Positions 1-5,523 of a stretch of 6,282 nt of DNA are shown here, piece after piece. Within the stretch, counting starts at the first letter, position 1. Each line of letters starts with the position of its first letter. The position numbers and the translations under genes are program-made. The stretch comes from Fimbriimonadaceae bacterium (lineage in GTDB: Bacteria > Armatimonadota > Fimbriimonadia > Fimbriimonadales > Fimbriimonadaceae): positions 1 through 6,282 of the forward strand of contig JAKRSE010000365.1 in the NCBI GenBank assembly GCA_022402505.1, given 5' to 3'. The notes under the pieces are model-generated. The model was given only the letters and a program-made list of their open reading frames with translations, was not told where the DNA came from and did not search any database.

Positions 1-555
1 AGGGTCACAGAGTTCGGCGTCAGCGGCGCCCTCATCGAGAGCAACATGCTCATGTATGATCGGCTGACCGAGAGTCTTTGGCAACAGAGCACGGGCCGGG
101 CGGTTGCGGGTGAGTTTCACGGGAAAAGTCTTGACTATGTTTCGTTTCAATTGTTGACCCTTTCGGAGGCCAAGGATCGCTATCCGGATGGGGATCTCTT
201 GACCGAGGACACAGGCTTTCCCCGAGACTACTCCCGCGATCCCTATGAGGGCTACGAAGAGAATGAGACGTTCATCTTTGCTCCCAGCCGGACGGATGAT
301 CGCTATCCATCCAAGCAGATGTTCGTCGCCTTCCGCTTCAAGACTGTGTCAGTCGGGGTGCCGCTCAGTTCCCTGGAGAAGGTCGGGTCAACCGAGACGG
401 AGGTCGGGGGCGAGAAGATCACCTTGAAGATGGCCGATGGGGAGGTGGACATCCGCACGGCCGCTGGAGCCGCCGTTCCGTTCTATCTGGAGATGTGGTT
501 CAGTTGGTTCGCCCAGAACGGCGAAGCGGGCGTGGTGTTCGATCCACACGCCTGA
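1..555 (+). CDS. DUF3179 domain-containing protein, 3' part (start lies outside the window)
   Basis: The reading frame is open from base 1 and ends at TGA 553-555, giving 184 residues of a longer protein. The ATG at 46 is internal, because the codons before it already encode family sequence. The fragment carries the pattern I associate with DUF3179. It has FGVSG near residue 5, then SNMLMYDR, ESLWQQ and a G-rich stretch (GRAVAGEFHGKSL). Next come TGFPRDY and DPYEGY, then a DDRYPSKQ segment before a predicted beta strand. The end, with W..WF then VVFDPHA, also fits. DUF3179 proteins are of unknown function; complete members are longer and many are exported, but the N-terminus that would show a signal peptide is missing here. 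The toxin-antitoxin genes begin 67 bases downstream on the same strand. I see no terminator between them. The family call is from memory of the motif pattern, not from a search. Confidence 0.8.
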   Translation, partial: RVTEFGVSGALIESNMLMYDRLTESLWQQSTGRAVAGEFHGKSLDYVSFQLLTLSEAKDRYPDGDLLTEDTGFPRDYSRDPYEGYEENETFIFAPSRTDDRYPSKQMFVAFRFKTVSVGVPLSSLEKVGSTETEVGGEKITLKMADGEVDIRTAAGAAVPFYLEMWFSWFAQNGEAGVVFDPHA

Positions 556-576
556 GATTCCCGCGGCTTCCTCGCC

Positions 577-599
577 CGCCGCCCCGCCCGGCGTACAAT
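577..599 (+). promoter_or_regulatory. Candidate promoter/operator of the toxin-antitoxin pair
   Basis: TACAAT at 594-599 matches five of six bases of a sigma-70 -10 box. It would place transcription start near 606, about 17 bases before the antitoxin ATG. No convincing -35 box lies 16-18 bases upstream, where the sequence is very GC-rich. Directly abutting the -10 is a short inverted repeat, CGCCG (577-581) and CGGCG (589-593), with a 7-base spacer. Antitoxins of this type usually repress their own promoter, so a repeat touching the -10 is a plausible operator. In DNA this rich in G and C, 5-base arms can also arise by chance. Confidence 0.35.
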
Positions 600-622
600 G
601 AGGCAGGGAAGTCCGACCCGCC

Positions 623-901
623 ATGAAGGAGATCACGATTCGATTGTCTGACGCCGACTACGCGTCGATGGAAGAGCGGGCCCGGGGGCGGACGGTGGAA
701 GAGTTCGCTGCAGAGGTGATCCGCGCCGAGATTGCCGCCGAGGACCCGGACAGCTTCGACCACATCTTCACGCCTGAGTATCTGGCCAAGCTGGAGGAGA
801 TTTCGGCCGAGATGGACCGAGAGGGAGGGCTGACCCCCGCTCAGATGGAAGAGGCGCTCGAAGAGACCAGGCGAAAGTGGCGGGCGAAGCACAGCGCCTG
901 A
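623..901 (+). CDS. Type II antitoxin, ribbon-helix-helix-like (CopG/ParD type)
   Basis: This 92-residue acidic protein is probably the antitoxin of the downstream toxin. Residues 3-9 (EITIRLS) look like the DNA-contacting beta strand of a ribbon-helix-helix fold. They are followed by two predicted helices, about 10-20 and 24-38, joined by GRT, the usual strand-helix-helix order. A variable segment, about 39-50, leads into a charged helical tail with LTPAQMEEALEETRRKW near 70-86. That tail is the kind of region that wraps around a partner toxin. By analogy with the family, it would bind DNA as a dimer, neutralise the toxin and repress the operon. The ATG is preceded by a purine-rich GGGAAG about 11 bases upstream, a weak and distant ribosome site. 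Its 3' end overlaps the toxin gene, which supports a functional pair. The exact antitoxin subfamily cannot be named from the sequence alone. Confidence 0.72.
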   Translation: MKEITIRLSDADYASMEERARGRTVEEFAAEVIRAEIAAEDPDSFDHIFTPEYLAKLEEISAEMDREGGLTPAQMEEALEETRRKWRAKHSA

Positions 902-1221
902 ACCTGGTCTACTCGAGGGAAGCCAGGCTCCGGCTGACGGAGATTTGGACCAGGAACGCTCTCGACCGAGGAACGGCTCATGCGGACCTCTACTTAGGCT
1001 TCCTGCAGGACAGCCTGGCCGAACTCACCAAAGATCCTCATCGGGCCATGCCGGTGCCGAGATCGCCCAGGCATCTCTTCGTCCGCCTCAGAATGCCCGG
1101 CACTCGCGGCCACTTCCACCTGGCCGTCCTGGAGACCAAGGGGGACACGCTTCGGGTGATCGACTTCCACCACACCGCCCAGGATTGGGAACGCCGGTAC
1201 GAAGCCGACGAAGACGCCTGA
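877..1221 (+). CDS. Type II toxin, ParE/RelE superfamily
   Basis: This 114-residue basic protein has the ParE/RelE layout. A first strand leads into a YSREARLRLTEIW helix (residues 12-24), followed by a long second helix about 34-51 (AHADLYLGFLQDSLAEL). A DPHRAMPVP turn comes next, then beta strands including LFVRLRM and FHLAVLE. The final strand, LRVIDFHHTAQDW (92-104), matches the V-x-x-x-x-H...DW ending of ParE proteins. Relatives poison DNA gyrase (ParE) or cleave ribosome-bound mRNA (RelE); the sequence does not decide which. The order antitoxin then toxin on one strand is typical. The start is uncertain. GTG 877 overlaps the antitoxin by 25 bases and lacks a clear ribosome site. CTG 898 would give a CTGA junction with the antitoxin stop and a more usual ParE N-terminus. 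The stop lies four bases from the typA stop on the other strand. Confidence 0.78.
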   Translation: MAGEAQRLNLVYSREARLRLTEIWTRNALDRGTAHADLYLGFLQDSLAELTKDPHRAMPVPRSPRHLFVRLRMPGTRGHFHLAVLETKGDTLRVIDFHHTAQDWERRYEADEDA

Positions 1222-1225
1222 CCGA

Positions 1226-3052
1226 TCAGACCGGAGTCGCCGTCCGACGCTCGGCGACGCGGCGCTCGGCGTGGTCGAGGATCTTCTTGCGGAAGCGGAG
1301 CGACTTGGGCGTGCATTCCAGCAGCTCGTCGTCGCGGAGCCAGGCGAGGCCCTGCTCCAGGGAGAACTCTCGGTGGGGGGTGATGACGACGGTCGCTTCG
1401 GCGGTGGCGTGCCGGATGTTGGTCGCCGCCTTCTCCTTCACGATGTTGACCACCATGTCCTCGTCGCGGCTGCAGGCTCCGACGATCATTCCGCCATAGA
1501 CTTCCGTGCCGACCGGATAGAAGAGGGTGCCGCGCTGCTGAACGTCTTCGTAGGCGTAGCGGGTCATCTTGCCGGGCTCCTTGGAGATGAGGCTGCCGGT
1601 CTTCCGGCTGGAGATCTCGCCGCGGTAGCCCTCATAGCCCTCGAAGAGGGTCGCCATGATGACCGTGCCTCGGGTCATGGTGAGGAAGATGGAGCGGAAG
1701 CCGATGATGCCCCGGGTGGGGATGCTGCAGATGAGCTTGGTTCGGCCGTTGCCCAGCGAGGCCATGTCCTGGGTTTCGGCCTTGCGGCGGCTCAGTTCTT
1801 CCAGGCAGTCGCCCAGGGCTTCGTCGGGGACTTCGGCCGTGAGCTGCTCGATGGGTTCCAGGGTCTTGCCGAGCTCGCTCGTCTTCAGTATGACCTCCGG
1901 CCGGGCGATGGCCATTTCGTAGCCTTCGCGGCGCATGGTCTCGATGAGGACGGAGAGCTGCATCTCGCCTCGGGCGGCGACCTTCACCGCGTCGGCGGGG
2001 CCGTTGCGGTCGATCTTGAGAGTGACGCTGACCTTCTCCTCCTTCTCCAGCCTTTCGCGGATCTTGTGGATGGTGAGGAACTTGCCGCCGTCCTTGCCCG
2101 CCAGCGGCGAGTTGTTGGCGTAGAAGTTCATCGTCAGGGTGCTCGGCTCGACCTCGATCCGGGGCAGGGGTTCGATGAATCCGGCCGCGCAGATGGAGTC
2201 GCTGATCAGCACGTCGTCGGTGCCGGACATCATGACGATCTCGCCCGCCTTGACTTCGGTCTGCTCGACCATCTTCAGACCCTGGTAGGTCCAGAGCTTG
2301 GAGACGTTGAAGCCGGTCTGAGCCCCTTCGCGGAACAGGACGAGTCGGTCGTTCATCCGGACCGTGCCTCGCAGCAGCTTGCCGCCGAACATGCGGCCCA
2401 GGTAGTCGCTGTAGTCGAGGTTGTTCACCTGGAGCCGAACCGGGCCTTCTTCCTGCACCTTCGGCGGCGGGATCTCGCGGACGATCATCTCGAAGAGGAG
2501 CTGAAGGTCGTCTTCGGTTCCGTCCGGCTTGGCCCGGGCGAAGCCGTGCGCGCCGCTGACGTAGAGCACCGGGAACTCGAGGTCGTCTTCGTCGGCGCCG
2601 AGGTCGATGAAGAGGTCCAGAGTCTTGTCGTAGGCTTCCGCCGGCCGGGCGCCCTCGCGGTCGATCTTGTTGATGCAGACGCAGACCTTCAGGCCGTTGT
2701 CCAGCGCCTTCTTCAGCACGAACCGGGTCTGGGGCATCGGCCCTTCGTTGGCGTCGATGATCAGGAGGCAGCCGTCGACCATGCTGAGGACCCTCTCGAC
2801 TTCGCCGCCGAAATCGGCGTGGCCGGGGGTGTCCACGATGTTGATCTTGGTGTCGCGATACGTGCAGCTGGCGACCTTGCTGAGGATCGTGATCCCCCGC
2901 TCCCGCTCCAGATCATTGCTGTCCATGACTCGGTCCTGGACGGCTTCGTGGGCTCGGAACAGACCCGCCTGGCGGAAGATGGCATCCACGGGCGTCGTCT
3001 TCCCGTGATCGACATGCGCGATGATGCTGATGTTGCGAATGGACGACGACAT
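1226..3052 (-). CDS. typA: Translational GTPase TypA/BipA
   Basis: This 608-residue GTPase of the EF-G/LepA superfamily matches the usual TypA length. TypA binds the 70S ribosome at the EF-G site and aids 50S assembly and stress or cold adaptation. The GTPase motifs are G1 AHVDHGKTT (12-20), G2 RGITI (52-56), G3 DTPGH (74-78) and G4 NKID (128-131). G5 reads YVSGAHG around 164-170. A beta-barrel domain follows from about 195. The EF-G-like region with GEMQLSVLIETMRREGYE and the TypA-specific C-terminus (IPTRGIIGFRS, TNIRHAT, DDELLECTP) are all present. I chose ATG 3052 because the protein then begins MSSSIRNISIIAHVDHGK, as in the family. The frame stays open upstream, but that stretch has no family similarity and would overlap the divergent gene. 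No clear Shine-Dalgarno sequence precedes the start. Two oddities are Pro21 straight after GKTT, where Leu is expected, and Gly at the usually Ala position of the SA-type G5 motif. Confidence 0.97.
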   Translation of the reverse strand: MSSSIRNISIIAHVDHGKTTPVDAIFRQAGLFRAHEAVQDRVMDSNDLERERGITILSKVASCTYRDTKINIVDTPGHADFGGEVERVLSMVDGCLLIIDANEGPMPQTRFVLKKALDNGLKVCVCINKIDREGARPAEAYDKTLDLFIDLGADEDDLEFPVLYVSGAHGFARAKPDGTEDDLQLLFEMIVREIPPPKVQEEGPVRLQVNNLDYSDYLGRMFGGKLLRGTVRMNDRLVLFREGAQTGFNVSKLWTYQGLKMVEQTEVKAGEIVMMSGTDDVLISDSICAAGFIEPLPRIEVEPSTLTMNFYANNSPLAGKDGGKFLTIHKIRERLEKEEKVSVTLKIDRNGPADAVKVAARGEMQLSVLIETMRREGYEMAIARPEVILKTSELGKTLEPIEQLTAEVPDEALGDCLEELSRRKAETQDMASLGNGRTKLICSIPTRGIIGFRSIFLTMTRGTVIMATLFEGYEGYRGEISSRKTGSLISKEPGKMTRYAYEDVQQRGTLFYPVGTEVYGGMIVGACSRDEDMVVNIVKEKAATNIRHATAEATVVITPHREFSLEQGLAWLRDDELLECTPKSLRFRKKILDHAERRVAERRTATPV

Positions 3053-3104
3053 GGGCCGGGACAGATGATGACGGGTTCGACGCTGAGTGGCATGGGGCCG
3101 GCCG

Positions 3105-3128
3105 CCAAAAGTCAGGGAACCTTTTTGG
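3105..3128. repeat. Imperfect inverted repeat in the typA/thioredoxin divergent region
   Basis: CCAAAA (3105-3110) pairs with TTTTGG (3123-3128). Inside it, AGG (3114-3116) pairs with CCT (3120-3122) around a GAA loop, leaving GTC unpaired on the left arm. It sits in the middle of the 103-base divergent intergenic region and just upstream of the candidate -10 of the thioredoxin gene. It is also the only AT-containing palindrome there. It could be a regulator site for one or both genes, but no known operator is recognised. The rest of 3053-3155 is GC-rich with a GGCCGGCC palindrome. I could not define a convincing typA promoter in it. Confidence 0.3.
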
Positions 3129-3141
3129 ACACAAACCGATT

Positions 3142-3147
3142 CATAAT
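3142..3147 (+). promoter_or_regulatory. Candidate -10 box of the thioredoxin gene
   Basis: CATAAT matches five of six bases of the -10 consensus and lies eight bases before the GTG start at 3156. Transcription would then begin at or within a couple of bases of the start codon, giving a leaderless or nearly leaderless mRNA. The -35 region at usual spacing (around 3119-3124) is poor. A TTGGAC at 3125-3130 is a better match but only 11 bases away, which is too close. No Shine-Dalgarno sequence is visible before the GTG, which agrees with leaderless initiation. Confidence 0.4.
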
Positions 3148-3155
3148 GGGTTGTA

Positions 3156-4286
3156 GTGAGCCTTCGACCTCTGCTTTCATTGGCCGCCTTGGCGGTCCTC
3201 TCTCTCGTCGCCTCTGCACAAGACCTGCCGAAAGTGGCTCCGGGCGAAAAGGCGCCGGAAATCAAGGTCGACTCCTTCGTCAAGGGCTCGCCCTGGACCA
3301 AGTTCTCCGAGAAGGGGATCTACGTCGTGGAATTCTGGGCGACCTGGTGCGGCCCCTGCCGCGACTCGATCCCGCACCTGACCAAGCTTGCCAAGGAATA
3401 CAAGGGCAAGGTCAACTTCACCGGCTTCTCGGTGTGGGAGCAGGGCGACGACATCAAGGGCACGGTCCAGAAGTTCGTGACCTCGATGGGCGACCAGATG
3501 GACTACAACGTCGCTCTGGATTCCAAGGAAGGCCACATGGCCAGCGCCTGGATGGAGGCTTCCGAACAGATGGGAATTCCGGCCGCGTTCATCGTGAAGG
3601 GCGGCGTGGTCCAGTGGATCGGCCACCCGATGAGCATGGATGAGCCCCTGAAGCAGGTTGTCGACGGCACCTTCGACCTCGCTGCGTTCCGCAAGAGCTA
3701 CGCCGAAGAGATCGCCACCCAGCGGAAGCAGATGGCGGCCCAGAAGGAGGTCGGCGAAGGGATCAAGCAGGCCAACGAACTCTATGCCAAGGGCGACAAG
3801 GCCGCTGCCGCGAAGATCTTCACCGACCTCAAGGCCAAGCATCCCGACATGTCGGATGATCTCGGTGTCAGCCAGATCATGATGCTTTCCGAAGACGATG
3901 CGGCCGGAGCGCTGGCGGTCGTCGATCAGATGGTCGCGGGCGGAGTCGACTCGGTCCGCACCGCCGGCATCGCCTCCTTCAACCTGGCTCGGGCGCAGAA
4001 GGCCGATCTGGCCCTGAAGACGGTCGAGAAGATTCTTGCCGCCTCCAAGGACCCGATCGCCCACTACTACACCGGTCTCAGCCTGATCTCGCTGGGCAAG
4101 GCCGACCGGGCGGTGACCCTTTACCAGGACCTGCTGAAGCGGATCGACGCGAAGGAGCCGATGGCCGGGTTCGATGAATCCAACATCGCCAACTTCCGAA
4201 CGGCCGTGAACAACCAGCTGGCGGCGGCTCAGCGGGCGGCCGAAAAGGCGGCGGCTCCGGCGTCTGCCCCTCCGGTCCGCTCCTGA
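3156..4286 (+). CDS. Secreted TlpA-like thioredoxin-fold protein with C-terminal helical (TPR-like) repeats
   Basis: This 376-residue protein begins with a signal peptide: Arg4, a hydrophobic core about 5-18, and a probable cut after ASA at residue 21. It should act outside the cytoplasmic membrane as a free protein, since there is no lipobox cysteine. Residues 28-170 form a TlpA/AhpC-type thioredoxin domain. They include APGEKAPEI, FWATWCGPCR with the redox pair Cys65/Cys68, and the cis-proline in GIPAAFIV (Pro142). These are the only two cysteines in the protein, consistent with a thiol-disulfide oxidoreductase. Residues about 200-330 contain helix pairs like tetratricopeptide repeats (ANELYAKGDKAAAAKIF, YYTGLSLISLGKADRAVTLY). 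They end in an Ala/Pro-rich tail. Such repeats usually bind partner proteins, but the partner is unknown. The GTG start is well bounded: an in-frame TAA lies at 3144-3146, and the next usable codon (TTG 3180) would cut the signal peptide. An intrinsic terminator follows. Confidence 0.88.
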   Translation: MSLRPLLSLAALAVLSLVASAQDLPKVAPGEKAPEIKVDSFVKGSPWTKFSEKGIYVVEFWATWCGPCRDSIPHLTKLAKEYKGKVNFTGFSVWEQGDDIKGTVQKFVTSMGDQMDYNVALDSKEGHMASAWMEASEQMGIPAAFIVKGGVVQWIGHPMSMDEPLKQVVDGTFDLAAFRKSYAEEIATQRKQMAAQKEVGEGIKQANELYAKGDKAAAAKIFTDLKAKHPDMSDDLGVSQIMMLSEDDAAGALAVVDQMVAGGVDSVRTAGIASFNLARAQKADLALKTVEKILAASKDPIAHYYTGLSLISLGKADRAVTLYQDLLKRIDAKEPMAGFDESNIANFRTAVNNQLAAAQRAAEKAAAPASAPPVRS

Positions 4287-4305
4287 CGCATCGGCGGTTC
4301 AGAGG

Positions 4306-4347
4306 AGGCCTCTCTCGGGAGCAATTCCCGGGAGAGGCCTTTGTTTT
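4306..4347 (+). terminator. Intrinsic (Rho-independent) terminator after the thioredoxin gene
   Basis: Bases 4306-4320 pair with 4326-4340 to form a 15-pair stem with a single G-U wobble and a five-base GCAAT loop. The tail TTGTTTT (4341-4347) follows directly. It begins 19 bases after the thioredoxin stop. On the minus strand the hairpin is followed by CCTCTGAACC, with no T tract. It is therefore a good terminator for the plus-strand gene and at best a weak one for the converging flagellar operon, whose last stop codon is at 4355. Confidence 0.92.
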
Positions 4348-4354
4348 GTCCGGA

Positions 4355-4897
4355 CTATGAGTCAGTTTTGGGCGGAATCTTGGACGATTCGTCCTGCATC
4401 TTCATGCTCAGCGTGGCCGCTCTTTGGGCGTCGAGTTCGCTGAGGAGGGCGGCGGCGCGTCGGGCGTCCATCTTGACCAGCACCGGCACCAGCCGCTCAT
4501 CGGTCATGCCGGCGGCCATGTCGGCCAGCTTCTTGGGCTCCATCCGCTCCCAGACCTTGGCGAGGGTCCGGGCTCCCTTGTCGGGATCGGTGGTCGGGAC
4601 CGAGGGAGCGGCGGGCCTCCTGGGCGACGGGCGATTCGGACGCTGGGCAGCGGGTCTGGGTCGATCGGCTGCGGCCGGGCTCTCGGACTCGGCCGAGGCG
4701 GCCGGTTCCTCAGCGGCAGGAGCGGGAGCGGCGGGCTTGGCCGGGGGCGTCTTGGCGGCCAGCGGATTCGGGATCAGGCCCCGCTGGGCGGCGAAGTAGG
4801 CTCCCGCGGCGAGCCCGATCGGCAGGATGGTGAGAATGATGATGAGCGGCCACTTGCGCTTCTTCTTCACCTTGGGCGCCTTCTCCTTCCTCATCAT
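4355..4897 (-). CDS. MotE/YlxF-like flagellar membrane protein with MgtE-N-like C-terminal domain
   Basis: This 180-residue protein has a very basic N-terminus (KKKRK, 11-15) followed by one membrane helix, about 16-38. The positive-inside rule would place the rest outside the cytoplasm. Residues about 47-103 are a Pro/Ala-rich, probably disordered linker. Residues about 108-168 form a helical domain (VWERMEPKKLADMAAGM, LVKMDARRAAALLSEL) that resembles the MgtE N-terminal and FliG-like repeat. That architecture, next to fliJ, matches the MotE/YlxF group. In rhizobia MotE is a chaperone for a stator-associated protein; in Bacillus YlxF sits between fliJ and fliK. A coiled coil usually joins helix and domain, but here the linker takes its place. 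Starts at 4897 or 4894 are both possible; 4897 gives an ATGA overlap with the transglycosylase stop. It is the last gene of the operon here, and no fliK follows. The motE symbol is not assigned because sequence identity to studied members cannot be judged. Confidence 0.75.
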   Translation of the reverse strand: MMRKEKAPKVKKKRKWPLIIILTILPIGLAAGAYFAAQRGLIPNPLAAKTPPAKPAAPAPAAEEPAASAESESPAAADRPRPAAQRPNRPSPRRPAAPSVPTTDPDKGARTLAKVWERMEPKKLADMAAGMTDERLVPVLVKMDARRAAALLSELDAQRAATLSMKMQDESSKIPPKTDS

Positions 4898-5523
4898 TCA
4901 CCGGCCCTGGCCCAAGCGGCCGTGATCGTCTTGACGTAGTTCTGGGTCTCTCGGAAGGGCGGGATTCCACCGTGGCGGCGGACGGCTCCGGGGCCGGCAT
5001 TGTAGGCGGCCAGGGCCAGCTTGACATCGCCGTTGAATTCCTTCAGCATCTGGGCAAGATAGCGGGCTCCGCCGTCCAGATTCTGCTGCGGGTCGTGGGG
5101 ATCGGTGACGCCGAGCATCCGGGCCGTGCCGGGCATGAGCTGGGTCAGGCCCCTCGCCCCGGCGTGGGAGACGGCGCGAGGGTTGAACCCGCTCTCCTGG
5201 TTGACCAGGGCGTGGAAGAGTCGGGGATCGATCCCGTGCCGGCGGGCGGCTTCGGCGGCCATCGTTCGCAGATCGGCGGCGGCCGGCGAAGCGCCCCCCA
5301 GGGACTGCAGGCCGAGGGCGGAAGGGTCCATCGGAGCCAGGCTTCCAGCGGGGAAGGCGGGATTGGCCGGGCGTCCGGGAAAGGTGAGCGGCCCTTGAAG
5401 GCTGGGAGGCGTGGTCGGGGGCTTGGGCGGCTGAAAGGCCTCATCATCGCCCGTCATCCGCTGGATCCGCCCCTGGATCTCCTGGATCCGGGAGCGAATT
5501 CCGTCGATGCCGAGAGGGTTCAA
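4894..5523 (-). CDS. Flagellar-operon lytic transglycosylase (SLT domain, GH23)
   Basis: The enzyme cleaves the MurNAc-GlcNAc bond of peptidoglycan and forms anhydro ends. Its place between fliJ and the MotE-like gene suggests it opens the wall for the flagellar rod, as SltF or the FlgJ muramidase does elsewhere. With a TTG start it has 209 residues. An amphipathic N-terminal helix (RSRIQEIQGRIQRM, about 10-23) is followed by a Pro-rich linker, about 31-82. The SLT domain spans about 85-205. Catalytic Glu110 lies in NQESGF, followed by GLTQLMP (125-131), AYNAGP (173-178) and Tyr196. There is no signal peptide, so export by the flagellar type III system is inferred. I chose TTG 5523 because GGAGGG stands four bases upstream and the start overlaps the fliJ stop as TTGA. 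GTG 5547 would add eight residues and overlap fliJ by 28 bases without a clear ribosome site. Confidence 0.92.
   Translation of the reverse strand: MNPLGIDGIRSRIQEIQGRIQRMTGDDEAFQPPKPPTTPPSLQGPLTFPGRPANPAFPAGSLAPMDPSALGLQSLGGASPAAADLRTMAAEAARRHGIDPRLFHALVNQESGFNPRAVSHAGARGLTQLMPGTARMLGVTDPHDPQQNLDGGARYLAQMLKEFNGDVKLALAAYNAGPGAVRRHGGIPPFRETQNYVKTITAAWARAGE

Noticed and set aside
500..892. A minus-strand open frame opposite the antitoxin
   Set aside because: It overlaps the antitoxin fully and the end of DUF3179 in antisense, and it has no recognisable domain.
945..1499. A plus-strand open frame spanning the toxin and the typA 3' end
   Set aside because: It lies out of frame over two supported genes, and its Arg/Ser/Pro-rich product is typical of GC-rich frame shadows.
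3093..3107. GGCCGGCC palindrome as a regulator site
   Set aside because: Short GC palindromes are expected often in DNA of this composition, and nothing links it to a promoter element.
3053..3301. An 83-residue N-terminal extension of typA
   Set aside because: It has no similarity to TypA, crosses the divergent promoter region and overlaps the signal peptide and thioredoxin domain coding sequence. The family start MSSSIRNISIIAHVDHGK fits at 3052.
1271..3643. A 790-codon open frame on the plus strand, antisense to typA and running into the thioredoxin gene
   Set aside because: It is opposite an unmistakable TypA and overlaps a clear thioredoxin in another frame. Its product is a low-complexity mix rich in Ala, Asp, Gly, Leu and Val, as expected from the antisense of GC-rich codons, and I recognise no domain in it.
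3177..4064. A 295-codon frame opposite the thioredoxin gene
   Set aside because: It is an antisense shadow of a gene with a signal peptide, CGPC site and repeats, and its product shows no domain.
4306..4340. The hairpin as a bidirectional terminator also ending the flagellar operon
   Set aside because: On the minus strand no T tract follows the stem, so efficient termination in that direction is not supported, although a partial effect is possible.
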